Shown here piece by piece: positions 1 to 14,129 of a stretch of DNA of 64,000 nt. The DNA is from Chondrilla cf. caribensis. Lineage: Eukaryota; Porifera; Demospongiae; Chondrillida; Chondrillidae. The notes under the pieces were generated by a model. It had not been told where the DNA came from and searched no databases. It worked only from the letters and a program-made list of their open reading frames with translations. The DNA lies in the NCBI GenBank assembly GCA_964020155.1, contig OZ026560.1:3101759-3165758 (forward strand), in the 5' to 3' direction. How positions within the stretch are numbered: position 1 is the first letter of the stretch; the number at the start of each line of letters is the position of its first letter. The position numbers and the translations under genes were made by a program.

Positions 1-195
1 TTACCCCTCAGATCGCAAACATTATACCAAATGAGTGTACCTTTGTATACAGATGGTTGCAACATTGTACACAAATGTGTGCACAGAAAGTACAGTAAGG
101 CAGCAATGAACAATTGATCTCATATGTGCGATGGCTGTAACAGTGGGAAGAGAGGGTCTTTGTGTTTGATGTGGCAATCACACATTTGTCACACA

Positions 196-490
196 GTCCT
201 GAATGAACTACCACAAACTGCCATCTAGCAAGGTGGAAATAACCAGCATAGTCAAGACAGTATCAACACCACTTGCCAAACAACCAAGACAACCTTCAAG
301 GGGAGATCGACTATAAACAGTGGAACGTGTACAAAATAAACTATCTGCAAGCCACCACCAGGCAAGGTGAAACAACAAATGAGGCCAACATAGTAGCAAA
401 ACTGCTGACAGTACAACTCTTTTCCGAGGTGCTAGCATTGAGAGACTACTATCATATCACATTTGGCTACTTACGCATACACTAACTGCA
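196..490. repeat. segmental-duplication block alpha, copy 1
   Basis: This stretch, starting at a conserved CTAGCAAGGTGG, recurs nearly unchanged at 24890-25230 and in part at 61000-61160. Bases 590-720 match 61220-61345, so the block originally ran on further. Short open frames exist on both strands but none shows splice or family evidence. I regard it as non-coding duplicated flank of the ROCO gene units. Confidence 0.75.
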
Positions 491-720
491 GACCTTTCAT
501 GTCGGCCCTGTCCTCTTTGGGAAGAATAAAAGAGGTTAACATTAAGGGGACTCAGTACACTACCAGGTGTTCAAAAGGAATTGGACCTCAAATCACCACC
601 AAGTATGGTGGAATAAGCAACTCAGCAAAAAACAGTAGCAACAACTGCTGGCAAAATAAAGCATGGCCAACCTCAAAGAGGAGACCAGCAATACACTGAG
701 GTGGCCGAAATGAACAACCC

Positions 721-1330
721 CTAACCCTCACCAACAGGGAGGCATGCACAGGTAGAATGGCTTCTGGAATAACCCAGAGTTATAATTAACCATGTAGAGC
801 ATATTTGAAGAATGACAGAGGTAAAACCTAATATTGACTTTGCATGGAGGGAATATGCATATGTATGTCTACCAACAATAAGGACAACCTGACATTGAGC
901 AGCATGCAGTAGGACATCTTCTGGAAAGACAAATGGTACCTCTGAAACTGGGAACGAAATTGCTGAAACGGTACGTGAACACTGCAAAGACACTGATCCA
1001 TACGTTATTTGGTTGCTATCACGAGGAAACCCACTGACTACCACAACAGTTGAATACAGATGAAGCAGCATCAATATTGCTGGAGAGCAAAACCACCAAT
1101 AACCTCGGAATAGGAACCCACAGTGCACCACGATGATTAAAGGAAAACAGATTTATACCTGCGAACTATGAACACTGTGAAAGTGTGGAACTATACCCGC
1201 TATAGGGGGGTGACAAGCATGCAGAAGACATTAACATACCTACATGATCAAAGCACTACAATGCAGAACATAAATACATATATGCACACACAATACATTT
1301 CACACACACACACACACAGTAGAGCAGTTT
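721..1330. other. no recognisable gene
   Basis: An open frame of 136 codons exists on the minus strand (721-1131), but it is low-complexity hydrophobic and shows no domain. A short CA run sits near 1300. I see nothing else supportable here. Confidence 0.5.
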
Positions 1331-1338
1331 ACTTGGCC

Positions 1339-1620
1339 CTAGGGACTGGTCCAGTATTTAGGTGGTGTCCTCCCCAGACCCGCAAGTGTCACCTGTGGAA
1401 AGTGGATCTGGTGACAGTAGGGCAGTTTGCTTGGCCCTATGAACCAATATCATCTGATGATGACATTGTACTTATTGCACAGGAGAAGAAAGTACATGGC
1501 AGTGGAACAAGACTACCTTTTTGGTTCATTCTGTACTTTCGGTAAATGGCTCTATCTATTTCAACTTTCAAAAAGACTCCTTCACCCTTGGCACGTCAAA
1601 TTATACAACATTTGAGATGA
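1339..1620. repeat. segmental-duplication block gamma, copy 1
   Basis: About 280 bp beginning GGACTGGTCCAGTATTTAGG recurs at 25735-26040 and 61400-61700 with few changes. The plus frame is open through most of it in all copies (containing VGQFAWPYEP), but the copies differ by frame-changing indels near the 3' side, so coding is doubtful. In this copy the block abuts the 5' block of gene A; in the other two it is followed by block delta. Confidence 0.7.
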
Positions 1621-1647
1621 GAGCCACATCCCGCGGTCCTCATGCAC

Positions 1648-1701
1648 CTCGTTAGTTCCTCCACTGGCTGAGTAGGTGAACGTGTATACAGTACCGTCAT
1701 C
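1648..1701 (-). CDS. putative 54-nt exon of a divergent minus-strand gene, copy 1
   Basis: On the minus strand an AG acceptor is followed by an 18-codon open segment (DDGTVYTFTY near its start) and a GT donor. The same 54 bases occur at 14651-14704, where the acceptor has a long pyrimidine tract and the donor is GTGAGA, and at 27409-27462. Here the donor has become GTGCAT. It lies about 210 bp upstream of gene A in the opposite direction, so the two could share a promoter region. The copies arose by segmental duplication, so their conservation is not independent evidence. Function unknown. Confidence 0.3.
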
Positions 1702-1911
1702 TTGCTTTTGGCAAAGAAGGGAACGGATGAACTACTTGATACACGTGTGGAGGAATCGATAAACCTTCCCACTTTAAGCTACAATACGTTACAAAACTAA
1801 CCAGTTGCATATCCATGTCCATACGGTTTTTTGTTATCTGACTTTGTACTGTTGTAATCTAGTTACGTACCTGCATAGGTACCTGGTCATGCACGGACCT
1901 GGTCATGCACG
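1702..1911 (+). promoter_or_regulatory. conserved 5' block of ROCO gene A
   Basis: The segment up to the ATG, including CCTTCCCACTTTAAGC and a tail with a repeated CCTGGTCATGCACG, is shared with the regions before gene B (14705-15079), relic D (27463-27780) and gene C (34330-34690). Its position directly before each start suggests promoter or 5' UTR. No clear TATA box was identified. Confidence 0.5.
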
Positions 1912-4900
1912 ATGGATGATTTCTTTGATGCTTGTGAAAAAGGGAACTTGGACAAAGTTTATCAAGGAAGGATACGATGTGAACAAGACAAGTGAAAGAT
2001 TCTTTGGGCGGAGAACGCCGCTAATGTATGCAGCTGGTGAGGGAAGATTTGATGTTGTAAAATACTTAATCGATCATGGTGCTGACGTCAGCAAGAAAGC
2101 TTGGCATGAGTGAACAGCACTTCACTATGCTAGTGAGAGGGGTTACTTGAAAGTAGTTGAGGCATTACTTAGTAAGGATGCAGAAATTGATGTAGAGGAT
2201 AATAATCATTATACTCCTCTATTGTTGGCAGCTGGATGGGGACACAATGATATTTCGTTATGTTTAATCGATCATGGTGCTGATGTCAATAAGAAAGATC
2301 GTCGTGAGCGAACAGCACTTCACTATGCTAGTGAGAGGGGTGACTTGAAAGTAGTCGAGGCATTACTTAGCAAGGGTGCAGAAATTGATGTAGAGGATAA
2401 GGATCATTGTACTCCTCTAATGTTGGCAGCTGGAAGGGGACACAATGATATTTTATTGTATCTAATCGATCATGGTGTTGATGTCAATAAAAAAGATAGT
2501 CATAAGCGAACAGCACTTCACTATGCTAGTGAGAGGGGTGACTTGAAAGTAGTCGAGGCATTACTTAGCAAGGGTGTAGAAATTGATGTAGAGGATAAGG
2601 ATCATTGTACTCCTCTAATGTTGGCAGCTGGAAGGGGACACAATGATATTTTATTGTATCTAATCGATCATGGTGCTGATGTCAATAAGAAAGATAGTCA
2701 TAAGCGAACAGCACTTCACTATGCTAGTGAGGGGGGTGACTTGAAAGTAGTCAAGGCATTACTGTGTAAAGCTGCAGAAATTGATGTAGAGGATGGGGAT
2801 CGTTGTACTCCTCTATTGTTGGCAGATGAAAGAGGATACATTGATATTTTATTGTATCTAATCGGTCATGGTGCACAGGCTGATGTTTATAAGAAAGATG
2901 GTCATAAGCGAACAGCACTTCACTATGCTAGTGAGGGGGGTGACTTGAAAGCAGTTGAGACATTACTTAGTAAGGGTGCAAAAATTGATGTAGAGGATAA
3001 GGATCGTTGTACTCCTCTAACGTTGGCACCTGGAAGGGGACACAGTGATATTTTATTGTATTTAATCGATTGTGGGGCTGATGTCAATAAGAAAGATGGT
3101 CGTAAGCGAACAGCACTTCACTATGCTAGTGAGAGGGGTGACTTGAAAGTAGTCGAGGCATTACTTAGTAAGGGTGTAAAAATTGATGTAGAGGATAAGG
3201 ATCATTGTACTCCTCTAATGTTGGCAGCTGGATGGGGACACATTGATATTTTATTGTATTTAATCGATTATGGTGCTGATGTCAATGAGAAAGATGGTTG
3301 TAAGCGAACAGCACTTCACTATGCTAGTGAGAGGGGAGACTTGAAAGTAGTTAAGGCAATACTTAGTAAGGGTGCAGAAATTGATGTAGAGGATGAGGAT
3401 CATTGTACTCCTCTATTGTTGGCAGCTGAAAGGAGACACAATGATATTTTATTGTATTTAATCGATCATGGTGCTGATGTCAATGAGAAAGATGGTCGTA
3501 AGCGAACAGCACTTCACTATGCTAGTGAGAGGGGTGACTTGAAAATAGTCGAGGTATTACTTAGCAAGGGTGCAGAAATTGATGCTGAGGATGAGGATCA
3601 TTGTACTCCTCTAATGTTGGCAGCTGAAAGGGGACACATTAATATTGTATTGTATGTAATCAATCATGGCGCTGATGTTGATAAGAAAGATCGCCGTAAG
3701 CGAACAGCACTTCACTATGCTGGTGCGAGGGGTGACTTGAAAGTAGTTGAGGCATTACTTAGCAAGGGTGCAGAAATTGATGTTGAGGATAAGGATCGTT
3801 GTACTCCTCTAATGTTGGCAGCTGAAAAGGGTAAGATTGATATTTTATTGTATTTAATCGATCATGGTGCTGATGTCAATGAGAAAGATGGTCGTAAGCA
3901 AACAGCACTTCACTATGCTAGTGAGAGGGGAGACTTGAAAGTAGTGGAGGCATTACTTAGTAAGGGTGCAGAAATTGATGTAGAGGATGAGGATCGTTGT
4001 ACTCCTCTAATGTTGGCAGCTGGATGGGGACACATTGATATTTTATTGTATTTAATCAATCTTGGTGCTGATGTCAATGAGAAAGATGGTCGTAAGCGAA
4101 CAGCACTTCACTATGCTAGTAAGAGGGGAGACTTGAAAGTAGTTAAGGCATTACTTAGTAAGGGTGCAGAAATTGATGTAGAGGATGAGGATCGTTGTAC
4201 TCCTCTATTGTTGGCAGCTGAAAGGAGACAAAATGATATTTTATTCCATTTAATCGATCATGGTGCTGATGTTGATAAGAAAGATGGTCGTAAGCGAACA
4301 GCACTTCACTATGCTAGTGAGGGGGGTGACTTGAAAGTAGTCAAGAAAATACTTAATAAGGGTGCAGAAATTGATGTAGAGGATGAGGATTGTTGTACTC
4401 CTCTAAAGTTGGCAGCTGGAAGGGGACACATTGATATGTTATTGTATTTGATCGATTGTGGGGCTGATGTCAATAAGAAAGATGGTCGTAAGCGAAAAGC
4501 ACTTCACTATGCTTGTGAGAGGGATGACTTGAAAGTAGTCGAGGTATTACTTAGTAAAGGTGCAGAAATTGATGTAGAGAATGAGTTTGGTCATACTCCT
4601 CTAATGTTAGCTGTGAAGTATCTAAAGTTTGCCGTCATGTGTCACCTCATCAAAGCAGGTGCCAATGTAAAGCGATTAGTAGATTACTTCTCTGAGAAGG
4701 GTATTTATCGTGCAAGGGTAGTTGGCATGGAAGGGACCCTCTCTTACTCGCTCTCTCTTACACCATTAACAATAATCACATAGCAGAAGCAGGTATGCTC
4801 ATTACCAATGGTGTTGGTATTGAAGGAGAACTGGATATCAATCCACCCAGGACTGCTCTAACATGGTCTGCTGAGAATGGCCATGATTCATTAGTTAGGA

Positions 4901-7900
4901 GCCTCATTCTTCAAGGAGTTAACGTCAACTACCAGGATGCCAGAGGTCGTAGTGCTCTTCATTTTGCTGCTACTTTCAATCACATCCAGTGTGGTATCCT
5001 GCTAGCCGAAGCAGGAGCTGATTTGAGACTTGTGGATAGAGATTCCTGTACACCTCTCAATTTGGCTTCAAAAGAGCTCAAAGATGCCATAACCCAGACA
5101 CTGTCATTCAATACGAAGAAGACCATCTGTGTTATTGGTAATGCATGCAGTGGTAAGAGCACACTTATTGCATCATTGCAGAATGAGAATACTAAATTGT
5201 TGAAGAAACTCCGTCATCGTCTTTTTGGAGTGAAGAACATCAGTGAACATACAGCTGGTATCGAACCAGTATCTCTCAGCAGTAAACGATACGGAGACAC
5301 AGTGTTTCTTGACTTTGCAGGTCAGCACGAATACCACGGTCCTCACGAAATGTTCCTGGAATCCATTTCTAGCAAAAGTAGGTGCACTATGACCATCATC
5401 ATGGTTGTGAAAGTCACAGATGAAGAATCTGCTATTTCTCAACAACTCGATCGATGGCTTCATCCTGTGTCTAAAATAGCTACAACCATGAATCCAATTC
5501 AAGTGGTTGTCATCGGAAGCCACATGGATAAGGTGAAATCCAAAGTGGAAGCCAAGAGCAAGTTGAACCGCTGCTATCAAAGAGTTCGACAAAGCCTTTG
5601 TGATGCCCCTTTGAAGTTTCACCATGCATGCCACCTGGATTGCCGTCAACCTTACTCGAATGATATCAAGAAGTTGTGTGCATATCTGAATGAGGTCCCA
5701 ATACCTCAATACAAAGCAGCTGAAATGCCCTACAGTATCTGTTGGGTCATCTCTCGTATGAAGACCTCACTGGACAGTGAAGCCATTCGAGTATCAGATT
5801 TCACAAAGTGGATTGAGGAGAACAAGACCAATCTCCCCACCAACCTCCCACCGTCAGAAGAAGTCTGCAAGGATCTCTCATCCACAGGTCACTTTATGTA
5901 CCTCCCCAACAAGGAAGACCCGTCCAATGGCTGGCTTGTACTGGACCTTCCATTCATACTCCATAAGGTATATGGGACTCTATTCTCCTCTTTAAAGAAG
6001 ATTGTCAACGAATTCGGTCTTTTCAACTGTCAAAAGCTGTCAGTCCTTTTCCCCACACTGGATCAGGGAATGGTTTGCGATATCTTAACCAGTTTGGAGT
6101 TCTGTATCGATGTGGATCCGTCAATACTTGCAGAAGAAGTCACCCAGCTGACTGAGAGCACAGACGAGGATCACAACCATCTGTTCTTCCCAGCACTGGT
6201 ATCATCCCAGCCTCCTAAGGTCTTCTCGCACTCTCAACAAGGCTGTCATGTGCTATCGTGGCAGTTGGTAGTGGTCAGAAGGCCCTTCATATCTCCTCGT
6301 CTCCTTCAAACCATCATCCTTCGATTGGCAGCTCATCACGTTTTCCACTACAAGCAAGATTCCGACACCAGGGAGCATTACTGTAGTGTGTGGTGGAACG
6401 GGATCTTCTGGCAGTCAACTAAAGATGTCGATGTAGCGGTTCAAATCAGCGACAGCACCGTAGTTGAGTTGATTGGAAGAAGCAAGGTTGGTCCAGAAGT
6501 CCTCTGCTTGTATGTTTCAACCATCACTAGAGACATCTCTGCCACAATACGTGAACTGTCCCCAACTCTATCAGCTACTGCATACATCATCCATCCAGCT
6601 GACCCTCAAGTGCTGCTGGAGAATCCCAGATCCCCCTCTCCTCACGAGAAGTTCCCAGTGGACATTATACTGGAGAGTATCAGAGATGTTGGAAGCACTT
6701 GTCTGTCATGCAAAATAGAGAAGGAACCAGCAACGAGAAAGCCCATTTCTGATTTGTTTTGTGGTTTTGTCCCAAAAGAAGACATTATTCGACATTTGTC
6801 TTTTGTTGCTGGTGAGTTTGTGTGTTTATGTGTATGTATGTCATGTGAACTGGGATGTTTGCTATTGTATAGTACTGTGGTATTGTGTGTTGTGTGCTAT
6901 TTGAACATACAACAACTCTACTTTATTCTACAGTGCACTATTTGTTCAGTATTGTCCTCTATCTGTTTGTGCGTGTACTGTATGTATGTACATGTGTACC
7001 ACTGTATAGTACTATTACATTGTAGTTCTGTCTGTAATTCTTGCACATCCATTGTTCACTGCGAGTGTGTGTTGTTGTACTGTAGCAAGTACTGTACTTC
7101 ATATTCCATACTTCCAGGTACAACAGCACCTCGTCCTCGTCAAGTCTTTGACTGTGAAGCATTCATGAACAAGTTCAAGGAGAGATTCCTCCAATCTGTA
7201 GACTCTCATGCCATTGTGTTGAGACTGGAGATAGAGAAGGTGATCTCTGAAGATCTTGCCTTCACCATTGAGCGTCATTGTAGTAAAAGTACTGGAAACG
7301 AGAAATTATTTCTACATCTTGGAAGAAATGCTGATCCAGGAAGTATCCGTAAACTGTGTGATGTGATGGTGAGAGAAAAAGGCTATGCTATGATGAACGA
7401 ACTGGGGAGAGACATGAGAAGACAATTGGTTCTACTCACAGGTATGCATGTACATGTTGTCATGTAGCTCAATATGTGTATACCATTTTTATTTTTTTGC
7501 AAGTTACGTGCATTGTGTGCACATGTACGTATGTACTTTCTGTGCTGTGTCTGATATTTACATGTATAAGCACAATGAACGTGATAGTGTGTGTTTGTGT
7601 TTAATGCATGTATTTTATATGAATCGATTGTCCTTCATTTTTCACTAGATTCCAAACAGACCACACCCACTGATCCCCTCCAGGCCACATCCACTCTTGC
7701 CTGCCAAACCACAACCACTGAGCTTCTTAAGACCACAACCACTGATCCCCTCCTGACCACACCCACATTAAATGAGTTGAATCATCAAGTGATCCCCCAT
7801 GTTCGTCTTGATTGGCAGTCTGTTGGTCATCACTTGGAAGTAGACCCCTCTGTGATGAAGGTCATAGATGCTGACTATCACGATGATGTGGAGAGGTGTT

Positions 7901-8049
7901 GTCGTACCATGTTCACCAGATGGTTGTCTCATGATGAAGGTACAGGAGGAGCCCCAAGACTCTGGAGAACAGTTCTCAAAGCTCTCAAGAATGTCGGGTA
8001 CACCAGTGTTGTTGGAGATGTGGAGAGAACACTATTTGAGCATCAATAA
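1912..8049 (+). pseudogene. ankyrin-Roc-COR-Death (kinase-less ROCO) gene, copy A, disrupted
   Basis: Paralogue of the intact genes at 15080 and 36850. The expected start ATG is at 1912. Against gene C it lacks 8 nt after 1957 (frameshift), has CGA changed to TGA at 2111-2113, and carries about 17 extra nt near 4716-4732 compared with gene B, shifting frame again. Between these lesions the frame is long and clean: about 24 ankyrin repeats (2114-4715), then three more repeats, a Roc GTPase domain with GNACSGKST, DFAGQ and SHMD, and a COR-like region to 6811. Introns are 6812-7117 and 7442-7648; exon 2 is 7118-7441 and exon 3 7649-8049, ending in an intact Death domain and TAA. Intron 1 here is 306 nt and has no in-frame stop. 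Three independent lesions argue for a pseudogene. The 3' two-thirds could still be expressed from an internal ATG (4795). Confidence 0.8.
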
Positions 8050-8059
8050 CAGTCCCAAT

Positions 8060-10950
8060 GTTCTGTTTTATCAATGATCACCTCTACTACACACCCATTG
8101 ATCCCCTCCCAGACCACATCTGCAGCTTCCCACAGGACAGCACCCACTAATCTCCACACCATAATAGGACCACACCCACTGATCTCCTCAAGTCACACTT
8201 AGTTATTCCCACTGGGCCACACCCACTGTTCCCTTCAAGGACACACACCTGTGACTGATCTCCTGTCAACCACAGCTTCAACGTCTCACTGGACTGCACC
8301 CAATGGTCCCCTCCAGACCACACCCACTGTTCCCTTCCAACTACACCTAGTGATTCCTGCTGTACTGCACCCAATGGTTGTTTCTAGAACACACACTGTT
8401 TTCCTCTAGACCACACCCACTAATCCCCCACAAGACCACACCCACCATTCCCTTCCAGACCACACCTCTGACTTACCTTGTGTTCTACACTCATCTTGAG
8501 AAACACCTACTGGACCACACCCACTGGACCATGCCCACTGGACCACACCCACTGATTCCCTCCAGAACTCACCCAGTGGACAGCAAGGACTGATCCCCTC
8601 CAGACCACACCTAGTGATTTGCAATGTTCCTTGCCCACTGGACCACACCCAATGTTCCCCTCAAGATCTGTGGCTTTCCACTGAACTGCACCCAATGACC
8701 CCTCAAGACCACACCCACTGTTCCCTTCCGGACATATCTCACCTAGTGAGTTCCGCTGGACTACAATCAACAATCATCTCTAGAACACACCCACTGGACC
8801 ACACCCACTGTTCCCCTCCAGAACACACCTACTGTTTCCCTCCAAAACACACCCACTGTTTCCCTCCAGAACACACCCACTGGACCACACACACTGTTCC
8901 CCTCCAGAACACACCCACTGGACCACACCCACTGTTCCCCTCCAGAACACACCCACTGGACCACATCCACTGTTCCCCTATAGAACACACCCACTGGACC
9001 ACATCCACTGTTCCCCTATAGAACACACCCACTGGACCACACCCACTGTTCCCCTCCAGAACACACCCACTGGACCACATCCACTGATAGCCTCCAGACT
9101 ATGTGTAGTAATTCCCACTGGACCACACCTACTGATTCTCTCTGAACACACTGATCCCTCTATCCATATCTGAGGATTCCAATTGAACCAATCCCACCAA
9201 TCACTTCAACACCCTATTTTCATTCAGATGACATTAGTGGCTCTCACCCGATGATACCCACTGATCCCCTTCAGACCACACCTAGTTATTCCGTTCAGAC
9301 CACACCCAATCATCACCTCCGACTGATCCACTTGGGTCACATCCATTGATACCTACTGATCAGCACTCTATTATCTCCTTCAGACCAGGCCTAGTGCTTC
9401 CACTTGACCACACCTACTGCTCCTCTCCAGATCACACCCATCTGTGGCTTCTACTGGATCACACCCATTGATCCCTCCAGACCACACCCAAGACCTCACC
9501 CAATGATGCCCTCGAAACCTTGTCCAATGATGCCATCAAGACCACAGCACCTACCTGCTCGACCTCACCCAATGATGCCATCAAGACCACACCCAAGAAC
9601 GCTATCAAGACTACACCCATTAACGCCCCATGACCACACCCAAGTATACTCTCAAGATCTTAATCACTGATCCTCTCAAGCTGCAATCACTGATCCCTTC
9701 CAGACTACACCCAATGATGCCATCATGCACACAGCACCTATCTACTCAAGACCTCACCCAATGATCCCCTCAAGATCACACCCAATGATGCCGTTAAGAC
9801 CACACCTGATGATGCCCCAAGACCACACCCAGTGATCCCCGCAAGATCACACCCAGTGATCCCATCAAGACTACTTCCAATGATGCCCTCAAAATCGTGT
9901 CTAATGATCCCCTCAAGACCACACCCAATGATCCCCTCAAGACCGCAACCAATGATGCCCTCAAGACATACACAGCACACACCTGCTCAAAACCTCATCC
10001 AATGATGCCATCAAGACCACACCCAAAGATACCATCAAGACTACACCCAATAATCCCCTCAAAACCTCGTCCAATGATGCCATCAAGACCACAGCACCTA
10101 TAGCTATCTGCTCAAGACCTCACCCAATGATAACGTCAAGACCACATCCAGTGATGCCATCAAGACTCACCCAATGATGTCCTCAATCCTACACCCGTTA
10201 ATGCCCCATGACCACACCCAAGTATACTCTCAAGATCTTAATCACTGATCCCCTCACGCTGCAACCACTGATTCCTTCCAGACTACACCCAATGATGCCA
10301 TCATGCACACAGCACCTATCTACTCAAGACCTCACCCAATGATCCCCTCAAGATCACACCCAATGATCCCCTCAAGACCACACCCAATGACCCCCTCACG
10401 ATTACACACACAGCACCTACCTGCTCAATACCTCACCCAGTGATGCTCTCAAAACCTTGTTCACTGATGCCCTCAAGACCGCACCCAATGAAGCTGCCAA
10501 GACCACACCGAATGATCCCCTCAAGACCTCTCCCAATGATGTTCTCAACACTACACCCAATGATGCCTTCAAGACCACACCCAAAGATACTCTCAAGACC
10601 ACACCCAAAGATACTCTCAAGACCACACCCAAAGATACCCTCAAGACCACACCCAATGGTAACCTTAAAACTGCACCCAATGATCCCCTCAAGACCACAC
10701 CCTTGCAATGTCCTCAAGATCACGACCATTGATCCCTTCCAGACTGAATGCACCCAATGATGCTTTTAACAGCACACCCAATTTAATGATCTCAAGACCA
10801 CACCCAATGATCCCCTCAAGACCACACCCAGTGATCCCCTCAAGACAGTTAACACCCAAATATCCCCACAAGACCACACCCATTGATGCCCTCAAGATCA
10901 CAACCAATGATCCCTTCCAGACTGATGCACCCCATGCCCTCAAAACCACA
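8060..10950. repeat. 24-bp minisatellite array A
   Basis: A degenerate tandem array with the basic unit ACCACACCCACTGATCCCCT plus CCAG. The left part has a 38-bp higher-order form (24+14) alternating GAACACACCCACTGGACC with the basic unit, best seen at 8767-9080. The right part has the variant CCAATGATCCCCTCAAG. Because the unit is a multiple of 3, all frames stay open for long stretches on both strands; those frames are artefacts. The same unit codes for TTPTDPL in the last exon of gene A, just upstream. Confidence 0.95.
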
Positions 10951-11217
10951 CTCAAAATGTATATGTCCTTGTGTTTTTCTATTCTTTTGGTTATTGAGTC
11001 ATTAAAAATTATCGATTGAAGTAATTGAATTTATTACGAAGACTGTACATTTTCTTAACTACAGACTAAATACAAGCGCTTACATCACATTGAACTAAAT
11101 ACACTAACCTACATATCAGCAAAATGGAATACATATACATGCACACACACAACATTTCACAACAGAAAATACTAAAACGAAGCACAGCTGTTTGTGAATT
11201 CCTGTTCTTGTAGCAGT

Positions 11218-12656
<1,439 letters not shown>

Positions 12657-12829
12657 CTAATACAACAAGTCCAAATCATGCAGTGGCATACAAAATGAGA
12701 TTCAAACCACGCTTCCAATGTCATTTACGATTTTATGCACCAAAAAGTATTCTTCAATCTGATTGGGCAAACAAAATCTGCAATACAGAATTAGGTACAT
12801 GATGAGACTGGACAAAGTCCCAATTTTGA

Positions 12830-13060
12830 AATTGGAGGCACGAATGGGTCTGGGTTATAGGGTTAGAGTTAGGGCTATGTGAGACTAAGGCTTAATAGGG
12901 TCTGGGTACTTTGGACTAGTGTGGAGTATAGGGGAATTTTGAAACACCTTTTAGGGTCTGGGTACAAATGTGGGAGGAGATTGAAAGTACAGTATAAGAT
13001 AATAAGAGGATTGTTGTCCACAACATCCACACTTCGTGGTGTACATCCATGTTGCATGTA
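12830..13060. repeat. dispersed repeat with TTAGGG-like core, copy 1
   Basis: Contains the small palindrome CCAATTTTGAAATTGG and GGGTTATAGGGTTAGAGTTA. A close copy is at 58903-59036. It resembles degenerate telomere-type sequence, but the copies are too short and irregular to be a telomere. Confidence 0.65.
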
Positions 13061-13256
13061 CAGTACACATATTACCACAACATGTAGAGAGCCAGTACGT
13101 ACAAGACATTGTGAATAGTCAGCCAGCCAGTGTTGCATGTACAGTATACATATTACCACAACATGTAAAGAGTTAGTACATACAAGACAATGTAAAAAGA
13201 GAGCTAGTATGTACAAAACATTGTGAAGAGAGAGCTAGTACATACAAGCCATCATG
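13040..13256. repeat. short tandem duplication
   Basis: A unit of about 85 bp with GTTGCATGTACAGTA and ACCACAACATGTA is duplicated, followed by about three copies of a 33-bp motif with AGAGAGCTAGTACATACAA. Non-coding. Confidence 0.7.
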
Positions 13257-13257
13257 A

Positions 13258-14000
13258 ATAGTCAGCACCAACAACCTATAATAACCAACACTGCCACACC
13301 ACCAACCACACCCATCCGCAAGGGGCGGACCACACAAAGCACCCGCTGTATAGTCTTAATTGATCTCCTCTATCACAATAGGTGCAATAACCAACACAGC
13401 CACGGGAGGAGGAATACTGCCGGTCAAGTAGAACTACAGGAAACCTCAATGAGGAGACCGACAATATACTGAGGTGCTCAAAATGGACTACAGTACTGTG
13501 CCTCAAACCACCTCCATAACAGGTGGGATGAATAACACAGTCAAGACAGCTACACCACTGCTAGCAACACACAACCATCCTCAAGGATGACAGGAACATG
13601 TCCCAGGACACCAACTGACTGACCAACCAACCAACCAGACAAACAAAGTAAACTACAACCACCCTATAAGTGGAATCAACCATGAACTGTACATCACAGA
13701 CAGACTATACAACCAACCCACTGCTGGGACAATCTCAGACACCTTTAATACCATATACAACCACAACTAGCTACACCAAACCTAGAGAAGACAAATTCAA
13801 TGCACTTGATAAAGAACCTCTAAACCTACACCAATACACAAACACTATCACACTACAAACCTCCACACACCTGGAAACCACCCTAGGAAAGGGTACTATT
13901 GTGCAACTATTGAAGGACCACACATACAAAAGTACACACATAACAACACACTATACACACATGTATACGTACACCATCACCACAACATGATGAAAACAAA
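13258..14000. repeat. segmental-duplication block delta, copy 1
   Basis: About 740 bp closely matching 26265-26990 and 61930-62560. It starts near CAACCTATAATAACC and contains the repeated CCAACCAACCAACCAG. Minus-strand frames of 76-115 codons are conserved between copies, but only because the copies are recent. No domain seen. Confidence 0.8.
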
Positions 14001-14129
14001 ACTACAGACAACAATACACACATGTATTATACACAAGGACCAATACAAAACTTACTGGAAGAGGTCGGAGGTACCTCGTTAGCAGGTGGAGGCACACTAG
14101 AGGTGTGCATGTCAACCACTTCCCAAGTA

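Noticed and set aside
721..1131. 136-codon minus-strand frame
   Set aside because: Hydrophobic low-complexity composition, no paralogue in the other units, no splice sites, no recognisable domain.
4716..4732. The 17 extra bases in gene A as a tiny intron (GT...AG)
   Set aside because: Begins with GT and ends with AG, but 17 nt is far below any spliceosomal minimum. A small insertion is the simpler explanation.
5173..5709. Minus-strand 178-codon frame opposite the Roc domain
   Set aside because: It mirrors the conserved GTPase coding strand and recurs at 17387-17863 and 39157-39693 only because the sense strand is conserved.
8767..9080. CRISPR-like regular repeat array
   Set aside because: The repeats are contiguous 24/38-bp tandem units without unique spacers, in a eukaryotic context.
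8147..10955. Gly/Cys-rich minus-strand and Pro/Ser-rich plus-strand frames of 60-200 codons
   Set aside because: The minisatellite unit is 24 bp, so all frames stay open by periodicity. Parallel frames occur in arrays B and C. Only the part upstream of the Death-domain exon is coding.
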